Assembly (NCBI GenBank): GCA_963734275.1
Contig: CAVTGO010000013.1
Span: 248,001 to 312,000 of the forward strand
From: CAVTGO01 sp963734275
GTDB taxonomy: Bacteria; Actinomycetota; UBA4738; HRBIN12
Direction of reading: 5' to 3'
Length of the DNA stretch: 64,000 nucleotides
This document shows, piece after piece, positions 34,179 through 42,881 of the stretch. Position 1 is the stretch's first letter, and every line of letters begins with the position of its first letter. The notes below the pieces were generated by a model. That model was not told the DNA's origin. It searched no databases and saw only the letters and a program-made list of their open reading frames with translations. A program made the translations under genes and the position numbers.

Positions 34179-35770
34179 GGCAGGCGTCCGTTGGAGACGA
34201 GGTACCGATACGTCACCCCGTCCTCGTCGACCGAGTACGCGTGGTCCGCGCCGACCCGCTCATGCAGCACGACGTGGCCGTAATGGGTGGCCAGGCGCAG
34301 CAGGCTGTCGAAGCTGTCCACCTCCACCGTGGGCCCGAGCGGCGACCGGCCCGCGGTCAAGGGCACCAGCCACCGGCCGTAGCGAGCCTCGATCAGGGAA
34401 GGCTCGCCACGGCGGGCCGAGCGGTAACGCCCGATCAGGAGCCCGCACAGGGCCATGAGGGACAGGAGCAGGACCCCGAGGGCGCCCACCCGGAGCGCTC
34501 CGAGGCCGAACCGCAGCCCGAGGACCGAGAACGTCCGGGGCCCGGTCACCTGTGTCCGAAGGACGCCGGCCTGCCCGGGGGAGAGAGGGTCGGCCGTCAT
34601 CTCGCCCTGTGCGCCGGCATCGACGGGCGCGAGCTGGAGCTGCAGCGGGTCGAGCAGGAAGGTCAGCGTGGGCGCGAAGGTCTCGTCGACGCGGCGGCCG
34701 GCGAGCGTCCCGGTGAGGGTCACGACCGGCGACACGGTCACGGTGTAGTGATCCCGATCGACACCCGTCGTCCGCTCCAGCTGCTCGGTCATCCGCGCGA
34801 GCGCTCTGAGGTCCAGCGCCCCGGCAACCGACGTCTCGACCCCCTCGAACGTTGTCACGGGCGCCAGATCCAGCTCCCGGACCCAGCCGTTCACGTCGGC
34901 GATGCGGGCGACGAGAGCGATCGAGCCGGACGCGGTCGCGGGCGACGCCGCCTCGAAGCGATATCCGAACGCCAGGTCGAGTCGGTCCGTCAGACGCAGG
35001 TAGACGGGGTCGCCCGTCTCCACCGCGGTGCGCCCGTAGACGGGCATCCCCTCGGGGGCGAGGCCTCGGTACGTGAAGGTCCCGCGCTGCTCGAACGGCA
35101 CGTCAATGTCGGCGGTGGTCGTCGGCGGCAGCAGGAAGGCGAACGCGGCGATCATGACCGCGAGGGCCGCCACGGAACCGAGCGCGACGGCGATGGTCCC
35201 GCTCGCTCCCGAGCGTGGGGTTCGCGAGCCCATCTCGCTCCGGGCGATCTGCGCCGGAGCTCCCGCCCGCTCGATGGCGGCGTGCTCGTAGCGTCCGCGT
35301 CGGGAACGGCGCCGTCCGCCGAAGAGCCCGAGCGCGGCCACCGATACCAGCGCCGAGACGCCCCACGGGCTCCGCACGCCGCTCAGTCGCGCGCCGAGAC
35401 CCGGGATGCGCAGCGACATCTCGCCGAGCACGTCTGTCTCCGCAGGGTGGAACCCGTCGATCCACGAGTTGCTGTCTCCCCTCGTCACCAGCCGTCCGTC
35501 CTCGAGGGCGACGATCCGGTGGAGGACGATCCGGCCGATGTCGAGGCTCCGGAAGGCGATGACGTCGCCGACCTGATACGCCTCACGGGTGCGCAGGACG
35601 ACGAGGTCGCCGTCGTGCAGGAGGGGCTCCATGCTCGTCCCCGTGGAGGTGACGTACGCCGTCCGTCCCCCGAGCTGGAGCGGCGCGAGGAAGTACCAGG
35701 CGAAGACGAGGAGGGCCGCGCACGCGCCGATAGCGAGCGCGCGAGCGACCCTCCGACCGTCCACGTTCAT
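34175..35770 (-). CDS. SipW-type (ER-type) signal peptidase I fused to a DUF5305-like domain
   Basis: 531 residues from ATG 35770. The signal peptidase part is about 1-145: one membrane helix, catalytic Ser in TGTSMEPLLHDGDLVVLR, His (not Lys) in RIVLHRIVAL and the RGDSN motif, i.e. the Ser-His type of SipW and eukaryotic/archaeal signal peptidases. A second helix near 165-180, a third near 220-240, an extracellular beta domain (about 245-425) and a final helix resemble DUF5305 membrane proteins. It should process the secreted proteins encoded on either side, 26 bases upstream and 4 bases overlapping downstream. Confidence 0.85.
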   Translation of the reverse strand: MNVDGRRVARALAIGACAALLVFAWYFLAPLQLGGRTAYVTSTGTSMEPLLHDGDLVVLRTREAYQVGDVIAFRSLDIGRIVLHRIVALEDGRLVTRGDSNSWIDGFHPAETDVLGEMSLRIPGLGARLSGVRSPWGVSALVSVAALGLFGGRRRSRRGRYEHAAIERAGAPAQIARSEMGSRTPRSGASGTIAVALGSVAALAVMIAAFAFLLPPTTTADIDVPFEQRGTFTYRGLAPEGMPVYGRTAVETGDPVYLRLTDRLDLAFGYRFEAASPATASGSIALVARIADVNGWVRELDLAPVTTFEGVETSVAGALDLRALARMTEQLERTTGVDRDHYTVTVSPVVTLTGTLAGRRVDETFAPTLTFLLDPLQLQLAPVDAGAQGEMTADPLSPGQAGVLRTQVTGPRTFSVLGLRFGLGALRVGALGVLLLSLMALCGLLIGRYRSARRGEPSLIEARYGRWLVPLTAGRSPLGPTVEVDSFDSLLRLATHYGHVVLHERVGADHAYSVDEDGVTYRYLVSNGRLP

Positions 35771-35796
35771 CCCCCCGGTGGTGACGGCTTCGCGAC

Positions 35797-36174
35797 TTAG
35801 TCCGCGACGATCACACGCAGCGTCGTGGTGGCCAGCACCGTGGCCTGCGGTGAGGTCGTCGCGCACGTGACGGCGGCTGCAACGTTCGTGCAGGAGTACC
35901 AGCTGCCCGCGGCGGCTAGCTGAACCTTGATCGTCGAGCCGGCGACCGGCGTCGAGTCCAGGTTGAAGGTCACCGAGTCGACGTTGGCCGGGTTCGACGC
36001 GTTGAGGTTGTAGTGGACCGACGAGAGCACGTAGCCGGTGACGGTGCCAGATCCGTCGCCGGCCTTGGAGTCTGGGACCGTGTTGGCGGCCGTGAAGGCG
36101 TACGTGCCGGCCACGAGGGCACATGTGAGGAGCAAGACCGTCGTGATCCGGCGGAAGGTGGACCTCGTTCGCAT
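35797..36174 (-). CDS. SipW-dependent-type secreted protein (TasA/camelysin-like size)
   Basis: 125 residues; AAAGGA precedes the ATG. The signal segment TTVLLLTCALVAGTYAFTAA is followed directly by NTVPDSKAGDGSGTVTGYVL, then a beta-rich domain with SVHYNLNASNPANVDSVTFNL and two cysteines (YSCTN and VTCATT). This layout is seen in small surface proteins encoded next to SipW-type peptidases. It is the first gene of the three-gene set and probably the main client of the peptidase. Confidence 0.8.
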   Translation of the reverse strand: MRTRSTFRRITTVLLLTCALVAGTYAFTAANTVPDSKAGDGSGTVTGYVLSSVHYNLNASNPANVDSVTFNLDSTPVAGSTIKVQLAAAGSWYSCTNVAAAVTCATTSPQATVLATTTLRVIVAD

Positions 36175-36229
36175 CTCTCTGTCCTTTCCCGAAGGGGCAA
36201 CTCCAGATGTCAGCGACCATCGGGAGCTG

Positions 36230-36261
36230 CGGCTTTATCCCAGGAACTCGGTAGAAAGCCG
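36230..36261 (-). promoter_or_regulatory. Possible switching hairpin in the 5' leader of the secreted-protein operon
   Basis: In the 210-base divergent gap 36175-36384, read on the minus strand, CGGCTTT and AAAGCCG can pair across 18 bases. The same CGG can instead pair in ACTtCGG-N7-CCGAGT, so the two folds exclude each other. A further CAGC/GCTG stem and a CCCCTTCGGG hairpin lie nearer the gene. No riboswitch class is assigned. Confidence 0.35.
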
Positions 36262-36384
36262 AAGTGTCCAAGCGGGTTCTGGAGGTACTCGTGCCTGGGG
36301 TGAGACCGGGACGGAACTGCCGTACGCTCGCGTCACCGTTGGGTCGGCCCTGACCCAGAGTCACATCCATCGAGGAAGGACCGG

Positions 36385-37311
36385 ATGGGCCTCGCGCGTA
36401 GCCTCATCCTGTGGGCGGCGGACAACGCGTGGCTCCGCGAGCACCTGCCGCGGTACCGGTTCGTCCGCCGGAGCGTCGCCCGGTTCATGCCCGGCGAGTC
36501 GCTCGAGGACGCCGTGGCTGCGGCCGCGACCCTCGCCGAGAAGGGGCTCCCCACCTCGTTCACCGCCCTCGGAGAGAACCTCACGGACCTGTCCGAGGCC
36601 GAGGAGGTCACGGAGCAGTACCTGCGCGCCTACGACGCGGTCGCGGAGCGGGGCCTGGACACCGAGATCTCGGTCAAGCCCACGCACCTCGGCCTCGACC
36701 TGGACGCGGACGTCACCGCGGCCAACCTCGAGCGCCTGGCGGTGCGCGCGGCCGAGCGCGGCAACCGGCTCTGGCTGGACATGGAGGCGGTCCGTTACGT
36801 GCAGCCGACGCTGGAGCTGTACCGGCGGCTGCGTGCGGAACACCCCAATACCGGGATCTGCCTCCAGGCGTACCTGCGGCGTACGGCCGAGGACGTCGAG
36901 TCGCTGCTGCCGCTCGATCCCTCGGTCCGGCTGGTGAAGGGGGCCTACCGTGAGCACAAGGACGTGCTCGTCGGGGGCCGCTCCCTGATCGACGAGAGCT
37001 TCCGGTCGCTGGCGCTCCGCTTGCTCGAAGCGAAGAGCGCCGAGGGGCACCTGGTCCTCGGCTCGCACGACGTGGACCTCGTGCACCGCGTCGAGGCGGA
37101 TGCGCGCGTGCGCGGGTTCGACCGTGACGCGTTCGAGGTCGCGATGCTCTTCGGGATCCGCGCCCCGGATCAGGTGGCGCTGCTGCGCGAGGGGTACCGC
37201 GTGCGCACGCTGATCTCGTACGGCCCGAACTGGTACCCGTGGTTCATGCGACGGATCGCCGAGAAGCCGGTGCAGAACACGCTGCTCGCGCTGCGCAACC
37301 TGTTCGGCTGA
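36385..37311 (+). CDS. putA: Proline dehydrogenase
   Basis: 308 residues, FAD-binding TIM barrel of the monofunctional actinobacterial type. EISVKPTHLGLDLD, ICLQAYLRRTAEDV, RLVKGAYREHKDV and the C-terminal YGPNWYPWFMRRIAEKPVQN (substrate-binding Tyr and two Arg) are signatures. It oxidises proline to pyrroline-5-carboxylate. The partner P5C dehydrogenase is not nearby. A hairpin at 37327-37367 ends the transcript. Confidence 0.93.
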   Translation: MGLARSLILWAADNAWLREHLPRYRFVRRSVARFMPGESLEDAVAAAATLAEKGLPTSFTALGENLTDLSEAEEVTEQYLRAYDAVAERGLDTEISVKPTHLGLDLDADVTAANLERLAVRAAERGNRLWLDMEAVRYVQPTLELYRRLRAEHPNTGICLQAYLRRTAEDVESLLPLDPSVRLVKGAYREHKDVLVGGRSLIDESFRSLALRLLEAKSAEGHLVLGSHDVDLVHRVEADARVRGFDRDAFEVAMLFGIRAPDQVALLREGYRVRTLISYGPNWYPWFMRRIAEKPVQNTLLALRNLFG

Positions 37312-37326
37312 GCGGGCGCGGCAAGC

Positions 37327-37367
37327 GGCCCCATCCTCCAGGGTTCGCGATCGAGGAGGATGAGGCC
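37327..37367. terminator. Bidirectional hairpin terminator
   Basis: CATCCTCC (37332-37339) pairs with GGAGGATG (37355-37362), extended by GGCC/GGCC after a small bulge, between the convergent putA and CHRD genes. Confidence 0.7.
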
Positions 37368-37386
37368 ACTCGCGTGTCGATGATGT

Positions 37387-37860
37387 CTACGCGAGTGCGA
37401 GCTGCCCTCGAACCGCGCCATCGGGGAAGTCGGATGTGTGGACGTTCACGTAGTACTGATCCGGGTTGTTCTTGATGTCCCGGAGGAGCGGCTTCGATAG
37501 GTCGCCGACGCAGCCGGTCGCCAGGCCGATACCCGACCCCGCGATCTCCGCCGGTGCCTCGAGGGTCACGACGATGTCACCCGCAACGCCCGCTGCGCCC
37601 GCGTGGATGTGGGCGGCCGCCGTTGGAAGGGTGATGTCGAGCACCACGAGCGTGAAGCACACCTTCTCTTTCCTCACGTTCACCTTGATCTCGGCCGCGC
37701 CTGAGCCGTCGGGATCCCCCGGCCCGGGCACCTCGGCGGCACCGGTGAGCGATGTCTCCAGGGTCGTGGGCGCCGCGGTCGCGGGCGCGACTGGAAAGAC
37801 GAGCACGAACCCGATGCTTGTCGCGAGGAGCTTGGCGATGAAACTCGTTCGTCCGTTCAT
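37387..37860 (-). CDS. Secreted CHRD-domain protein
   Basis: 157 residues with a signal peptide ending at ATAA (about residue 30). A CHRD domain covers the rest: LTGAAEVPGPGDPDGSGAAEI, VCFTLVVLDITLPTAAAHIHAGAAG and YYVNVHTSDFPDGAVRGQL. The AHIH pattern is conserved. CHRD domains are extracellular and of unknown bacterial function. The 179 bases upstream show no other gene. Confidence 0.9.
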   Translation of the reverse strand: MNGRTSFIAKLLATSIGFVLVFPVAPATAAPTTLETSLTGAAEVPGPGDPDGSGAAEIKVNVRKEKVCFTLVVLDITLPTAAAHIHAGAAGVAGDIVVTLEAPAEIAGSGIGLATGCVGDLSKPLLRDIKNNPDQYYVNVHTSDFPDGAVRGQLALA

Positions 37861-38039
37861 CCCTGCCTCCCGTCCTCGAAGCCAGTGGTTGCTGTGGTCG
37901 AGTGCTCTCTCCCCACCCCCTCACCCGTGCCCCACGTCGATCGCACACCTCGCGATCCGGATATCTCACCCTACGCCGATGGCTGTGAAAGGCCGCCGAC
38001 CCCTTCGAACGGCGTGTCGTGCGGGAATTACGCCCTGGC

Positions 38040-38633
38040 CTAGGCGCCGTGGGGCCGATCCAGCTCCTCGAGCTCCGCGAACCGGAAGCAGTCCACCGTG
38101 TGGTCGTTCACCATGCCCGTGGCCTGCATGAACGCGTAGCACACGGTCGGGCCGACGAACCGGAACCCGCGGCGCTTCATGTCCTTGCTCATCGCCCGTG
38201 ACTCCCCGGTCTCCGCGGGGATGTCGCCGAGTCCCTTCCACCGGTTGATCTTCGGCCGTCCGCCGACGAACGACCAGAGGTAAACGTCGAGCGAGCCGAG
38301 CTCGCGTCGGACCTCGGCGACCCGCTTGCCGTTGTTCACGGCGGACTCGACCTTGAGCCGGTTCCGAACGATGCCGGGGTCGGCGAGGAGCCGCTCGACC
38401 TTCGCCTGGGTGAACCTTGCCACCTTCGCCGCGTCGAACCCGGCGAACGCGCGGCGATAGCCCTCGCGCTTGTTCAAGATGGTGGACCAGGACAGGCCCG
38501 CCTGGGCGCCCTCGAGCGTGAGCATTTCGAACAGGTGCACGTCGTCGTGCGAGGGCACGCCCCACTCCTCGTCGTGGTAGGCGAGGTACCTGGGGTCGTC
38601 GATGGGCGCCCACGCGCAGCGCGTCCGGGGCAT
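38040..38633 (-). CDS. tag: DNA-3-methyladenine glycosylase I
   Basis: 197 residues from ATG 38633. It begins MPRTRCAWAPIDDPRYLAYH, followed by DEEWGVP, like E. coli Tag. FEMLTLEGAQAGLSWSTILNKRE, FVGGRPKI, MSKDMKRRGFRFVGPTVCYAFMQATGMVNDH are family motifs, and the zinc ligands (Cys near 6, His in AYHDEEW, His in VNDHTVDC, Cys) are all present. It removes 3-methyladenine from alkylated DNA. Divergent from the PLP decarboxylase gene, with 26 bases between starts. Confidence 0.94.
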   Translation of the reverse strand: MPRTRCAWAPIDDPRYLAYHDEEWGVPSHDDVHLFEMLTLEGAQAGLSWSTILNKREGYRRAFAGFDAAKVARFTQAKVERLLADPGIVRNRLKVESAVNNGKRVAEVRRELGSLDVYLWSFVGGRPKINRWKGLGDIPAETGESRAMSKDMKRRGFRFVGPTVCYAFMQATGMVNDHTVDCFRFAELEELDRPHGA

Positions 38634-38642
38634 GCCGCACGC

Positions 38643-38648
38643 TAGCAT
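38643..38648 (+). promoter_or_regulatory. -10 element (TAGCAT) of the PLP decarboxylase gene
   Basis: TAGCAT ends 11 bases before the ATG at 38660, in the 26-base gap shared with tag. Confidence 0.35.
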
Positions 38649-38659
38649 CGGCGACCGAC

Positions 38660-39889
38660 ATGGCGACCGCATGGTGGGAGCGACCGGGGCTGGAGCTGCG
38701 CGACGGACGACTGCTCGTCGCGGGCCGGGACGCCGAGGCGCTCGCGCACGAGCACGGCACGCCGCTGTTCGCCTACGACCTCGTCCGGATCGAGGAGCAG
38801 GCGCGTGCGCTCGCCGGCGCGTTCGAGGCGGCTAGCGCGCCCTTCCGGCTCCGTCTCGCCCTCAAAGCCCAGCGCGATCCGAGCGTGCTCGCGTTCGTGC
38901 GGGGCCTCGGGTTCGTGGGCATGGATGTCTGCTCGCCCGGCGAGCTGCGCCACGCCCTCGAGCATGGCTGGTCGCCCGAGGAGATCTCGTACACCGGCAC
39001 GAACCTGTCCGAGAGCGACCTCGACGCCCTGCTCGAGACCGGTGTCCACGTGAACCTCGACCTCCTGTCGCAGCTCCGCCGGTGGGGGCGTCACGCGTCC
39101 GGCTCGACGGTCGGGATCCGCGTGAACCCGCGGGCGGGCGCAACCAGGAGCGCGGAGGCCGGAGCCGAAGCGCACGAGTCGCTGTACGCGGGGGAACGGC
39201 CCACGAAGTTCGGCGTCTTCCCCGAACAGCTCGACGAGGCCCTGGCGCTCGCGGCCGAGCACGACCTGCGGTTCGACACCGTGCACGTCCACACCGGCGA
39301 CGGCTTCCTCACCGAGGACCTGTCGAACCTCGCCGTGGCTCTCGAGCGCGTGGCGGCGATGGCGAGGCGCGTCGCGGAGGCCGGCCACCCGCTCGCCGAG
39401 GTGAATACTGGCGGCGGCCTCGGTGTCCCGCAGGTCGAGGGCGACGATCCGCTCGACCCCGATGCCTACGCGAAGGTGCTCGTCGAGCTCCTCGGCCCGC
39501 TCGACGTGACCATCGGAGCCGAACCCGGCGACTACCTGTGCAAGGAGATGGGCGTGCTCCTCGCCGAGGTCGTCACCGTCGAGGAGCGCGACGGCGTGTG
39601 GTTCGCGGGCGTCGACGCGGGCTACAACGTCGCGCCCGAGCGGTTCATCTACCGCTCGAGCTTCCCCATCGTCCGCTGCGGAGGTCCCGACGGGCCGACG
39701 CGGCCAACCACCGTCGCCGGCAACATCAACGAGGGTCCCGACCTCTGGGGTGAGGAGCTCGAGCTCCCCGAGCTCGCGGAGGGCGACATCCTCGCCGTGC
39801 TGAACGTGGGCTCGTACAACCAGTCGATGCACATGGACCACTGCCTGCGTCCTCCCGCCGGCGTCGTGGCCCTGACGGACCGTGCATGA
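38660..39889 (+). CDS. Fold-type III PLP decarboxylase (diaminopimelate decarboxylase-like)
   Basis: 409 residues. The PLP lysine is in RLALKAQRDPSVLAF; FVGMDVCSPGELRHAL, VGIRVNPRAGA, TKFGVFPEQL, VHVHTGDGF, EVNTGGGLGVP, IGAEPGDYL and YNQSMHMDHCLRP follow the DapDC/ODC pattern. The cysteine motif of true LysA (C-E-S-x-D) is replaced by GNINEGPDLWGEE, so the substrate may be a different amino acid. It lies directly upstream of the grd-like operon but that has its own operator. Confidence 0.82.
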   Translation: MATAWWERPGLELRDGRLLVAGRDAEALAHEHGTPLFAYDLVRIEEQARALAGAFEAASAPFRLRLALKAQRDPSVLAFVRGLGFVGMDVCSPGELRHALEHGWSPEEISYTGTNLSESDLDALLETGVHVNLDLLSQLRRWGRHASGSTVGIRVNPRAGATRSAEAGAEAHESLYAGERPTKFGVFPEQLDEALALAAEHDLRFDTVHVHTGDGFLTEDLSNLAVALERVAAMARRVAEAGHPLAEVNTGGGLGVPQVEGDDPLDPDAYAKVLVELLGPLDVTIGAEPGDYLCKEMGVLLAEVVTVEERDGVWFAGVDAGYNVAPERFIYRSSFPIVRCGGPDGPTRPTTVAGNINEGPDLWGEELELPELAEGDILAVLNVGSYNQSMHMDHCLRPPAGVVALTDRA

Positions 39890-39910
39890 CGGCGCCCCAG
39901 GGGGTCGATG

Positions 39911-39923
39911 GTAGACTGTCGAC
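39911..39923. promoter_or_regulatory. GntR-type operator candidate upstream of the grd-like operon
   Basis: GTAGACTGTCGAC fits the near-palindrome GT-n-GAC-n-(G/A)TC-n-AC. The same site recurs before the GntR gene (49154) and before the ABC transporter operon (51340). TAGACT inside it could be the -10 of the operon. Confidence 0.65.
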
Positions 39924-39933
39924 ACTTTGATCG

Positions 39934-41550
39934 GTGGGTGCCGTGCCTGAGACCAGGTCGTACGACGCTGTCGTCGTCGGTGGGGGGCACAACGGGCTCG
40001 TCGCGGGGTTCTATCTCGTGCGTGCGGGACTCTCGACACTGATCTGCGAACGGCGCTCCTTCGTCGGCGGCGCCTGCGTCACCGAGGGGTTCGCGCCGGG
40101 CTTCCGGGCCTCCACCGGCGCCTACGTGCTGTCGATGCTCCGCGAGTCGATCTGGCGCGACATGCGTCTGGTGAAGCGCGGGATCCGGGTCGACACCGCC
40201 GGGCCCTCGCTGAACCTCTACCCCGACGGCGCGCACCTGTACCTGCACGACGAGACCGTCCCCAACGTCGAGGAGATCTCGCGCTTCTCCAAGAAGGACG
40301 CGCGGGCGTTCCCGGCCTTCGAGGAGCACCTGGGCAAGATCGCCGAGGGTGTGACCCCAGTGTTCGACTGGACGCCGCCGGACCCGCGGGCCCGATCGCT
40401 GAAGGACCTGCTGCACCTCACCCGGTACGGGCGGCTCATGCTGAAGCACCGTGCGCTCATGCAGGATGCCGCGTTCCTGTTCACGACGTCGGCCGCCCAG
40501 TACTTGAGCGAGCGGTTCGGATCCGAACACGTGAAGTCGGCGATCGGCTGGCACGCGATCAACGACAGCGTCGCGGGCCCGTCGAGCTCGGGGACGGCGT
40601 ACGTGCTGTTGCACGACCACGCGGCCGAGCAGCAGGCGGGTGGTGGGGTCCGGCAATGGGGGTTCGTGCGCGGCGGGATGGGCGAGGTCACGGCGAGGAT
40701 GGCCGACGCCGCCCGCGAGGCCGGCGCCAAGATCCGCACCGACGCGGAGGTCGAGCGGATCCTCGTCGAGGACGGCCGGGCGACCGGTGTCGTGCTCGCT
40801 GGCGGCGAGGAGATCCGGGCGAGGCGCGTCGTGTCGAACGCCGACCCCAAGCGCACGTTCCTCGGACTCCTGAACGCCTCGGACCTGCCCGGATGGTTCG
40901 CGGCTGCGATCCGCGCCTACCGCTGCGAGGGCACGAGCATCAAGATCAACCTGGGGGTCGGCGAGCTCCCGCGCGTACGTGGGTTCGCGCGCGAGGGTAT
41001 CGAGCCGTACCACCTGGGGATCATGGAGATCAACCAGCCCCTCTCCGACATGGACCGTGACCAGGCCCTCGCGCGACAAGGGATCCCCGCGCGCGACGCG
41101 CATGTCGAGATCTGCTTCCCGACGGTTCACGACCCCTCGCTTGCGCCGCACGGCAAGCACGTCGTCACGATCGACGTGAACTCGCAGCCCTACACCCTGG
41201 CCGAGGGGACCTGGGACCAGATCAAGGAGCGGCGCGCCGACGAGGTGATCGCGCAGCTGGCCGAACACTTCCCGAACCTCCCCGGCGCGATCGAGCACCG
41301 GCAGGTGCTCTCGCCGCTTGACCTCGAGCGGCTCCTCGGGCTGAGCGGCGGTCACGCGCTCCACGGTGAGATGGCTCCGGACCAGCTGTTGTTCATGCGG
41401 CCGGTCCGAGGCTACGGCGACTACCGCACGCCGGTGCGCGACCTGTACCTGTGCGGCGCCGGGACCCACCCCGGTGGTGGCGTGACGGGCGCGAACGGTC
41501 GCAACGCCGCCCGCGAGATCCTCCGCGACGCGAGGAAGAGACTCCGATGA
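39934..41550 (+). CDS. FAD-dependent oxidoreductase, phytoene-desaturase/PYROXD2-like
   Basis: 538 residues from GTG 39934 (GTG 39943 also possible). The FAD-binding motif VVVGGGHNGLVAGFYLVRAG and acidic strand end ICERR are at the N-terminus; a second NAD(P)/FAD motif region is around 250-290, and the C-terminal flavin motif YLCGAGTHPGGGVTGANGRN closes the fold. Such enzymes remove hydrogens from varied substrates; the substrate here is unknown. First gene of an operon of translationally coupled genes: its TGA overlaps the aminotransferase ATG. Confidence 0.85.
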   Translation: MGAVPETRSYDAVVVGGGHNGLVAGFYLVRAGLSTLICERRSFVGGACVTEGFAPGFRASTGAYVLSMLRESIWRDMRLVKRGIRVDTAGPSLNLYPDGAHLYLHDETVPNVEEISRFSKKDARAFPAFEEHLGKIAEGVTPVFDWTPPDPRARSLKDLLHLTRYGRLMLKHRALMQDAAFLFTTSAAQYLSERFGSEHVKSAIGWHAINDSVAGPSSSGTAYVLLHDHAAEQQAGGGVRQWGFVRGGMGEVTARMADAAREAGAKIRTDAEVERILVEDGRATGVVLAGGEEIRARRVVSNADPKRTFLGLLNASDLPGWFAAAIRAYRCEGTSIKINLGVGELPRVRGFAREGIEPYHLGIMEINQPLSDMDRDQALARQGIPARDAHVEICFPTVHDPSLAPHGKHVVTIDVNSQPYTLAEGTWDQIKERRADEVIAQLAEHFPNLPGAIEHRQVLSPLDLERLLGLSGGHALHGEMAPDQLLFMRPVRGYGDYRTPVRDLYLCGAGTHPGGGVTGANGRNAAREILRDARKRLR

Positions 41551-42881
41551 AGCAGGAGGCCCCGAGGATCGCGACCGAGATCCCCGGCCCGCGCAGCCGT
41601 GAGATCCTCGGGCGGCTGGACGGCGTCCTGTACCCCGGGATGGCGCACGATCTCGCCCCGTTCGTGATCGCGCGCAAGGACGGCTACACCGTGACCGACG
41701 TCGACGGCAACGTGTTCTGGGACTTCGTTTCGGCGTCGGCCTCCGTGCCGCTCGGCGCGGGGCGGGGCGACCTCCTCGACCCGTCCATCGCGGCCCTGCG
41801 CCGGTTCGGGAGCGAGGACACGCATGCGCTGGCCCACGACCTCGTGCTCCCGCTCGCCGAACGGCTCCTGGCGGTCGCGCCGCCGAACCTGACACGCCTG
41901 GACATCGCGCTGAACGGGACGGAGGCGGTCGAGACCGCCGTGCGGTTCATGCGGCGCGCGACCGGCCGGCCGATCGTGATCGGGTTCCTCGGCGGATACC
42001 ACGGCGAGGCCGGCACGGCGGGTGCCATCGGCGCCGAGACCTCGGACCTGTCCTTCGGGTACCGGGCGTTGATGCCGGGATTCGTGCACGTGCCCTACCC
42101 GAACCCCTACCGGACGCCGTTCACGGCGCGGCCGGGTGGCTCCGGCGATGGGACGGTGGACTACCTGCGCGACCAGCTGCTCTTCCACGCGATCGACCCG
42201 CGCGAGGTCGCCGGGTTCGTGATCGAGCCGGTGATGGGCTCGGGCGGGTGTGTCGCGCCGCCCGACGCGTTCTGGACGGCGCTCGCCGAGCTCTGCCGGG
42301 AGCACGACCTCCTGCTCTGCGTCGACGAGGTGAAGACGGGGTTCGGGCGCACCGGCACGCTGTTCGCCGTCGAGAGGTGGGGTGTCGAGCCCGACCTGCT
42401 CTGCCTGGGCAAGGCGATGGGCGGAGGCGTGATGCCGATCGGCGCGGTGCTCGGGACCGAGGGCTCGATGGGATTCCATGACGTCTCGACGGGCTCCACC
42501 TGGTCGTGGCTAGCGTCGTCGTGCGCGGCGGCGCTCGCCACGCTCGACGCCTTCGAGCGCGAGCCGATCCTCGCGAACGTCCGGGCGTTGGACGAGGCAG
42601 CGCGCGCCCGCCTCTCGGCGCTGTTCGAGCGGTACCAAGCGATCGGCGATGTCCGCGCGGTGGGGTGCTTCCAGGCGATCGAGTTCGTGAAGGATAGAGC
42701 GAGCAAGGAACGAGACCTCGCGCTGCAGGAGCGTGTCGTGCGTCGATGCCTGGAGGCGGGTCTGCTCGTGACCTCGAGCACGAGCTCGCTGAACGTCCAG
42801 CCCTCGCTCGTCACACCGGTCGAGGTGCAGGACCGCGCCTACGACATCCTCGGCGAAGCCATCGGGGCGGAGCTCGGATGA
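41547..42881 (+). CDS. Class III aminotransferase, glutamate-1-semialdehyde aminotransferase-like
   Basis: 444 residues. DGNVFWDFVSASASVPLGAG, LNGTEAVETAVRFMRRATGR, GGYHGEAG, CVDEVKTGFGRTG (PLP Asp) and LCLGKAMGGGVMPIGAVLG (PLP Lys) are class III hallmarks. It is closer to the HemL type than to the two omega-aminotransferases at 55 and 59 kb, but its operon excludes haem synthesis. It probably moves an amino group from the operon's substrate or an intermediate. Overlaps both neighbours by 4 bases. Confidence 0.88.
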   Translation: MKQEAPRIATEIPGPRSREILGRLDGVLYPGMAHDLAPFVIARKDGYTVTDVDGNVFWDFVSASASVPLGAGRGDLLDPSIAALRRFGSEDTHALAHDLVLPLAERLLAVAPPNLTRLDIALNGTEAVETAVRFMRRATGRPIVIGFLGGYHGEAGTAGAIGAETSDLSFGYRALMPGFVHVPYPNPYRTPFTARPGGSGDGTVDYLRDQLLFHAIDPREVAGFVIEPVMGSGGCVAPPDAFWTALAELCREHDLLLCVDEVKTGFGRTGTLFAVERWGVEPDLLCLGKAMGGGVMPIGAVLGTEGSMGFHDVSTGSTWSWLASSCAAALATLDAFEREPILANVRALDEAARARLSALFERYQAIGDVRAVGCFQAIEFVKDRASKERDLALQERVVRRCLEAGLLVTSSTSSLNVQPSLVTPVEVQDRAYDILGEAIGAELG

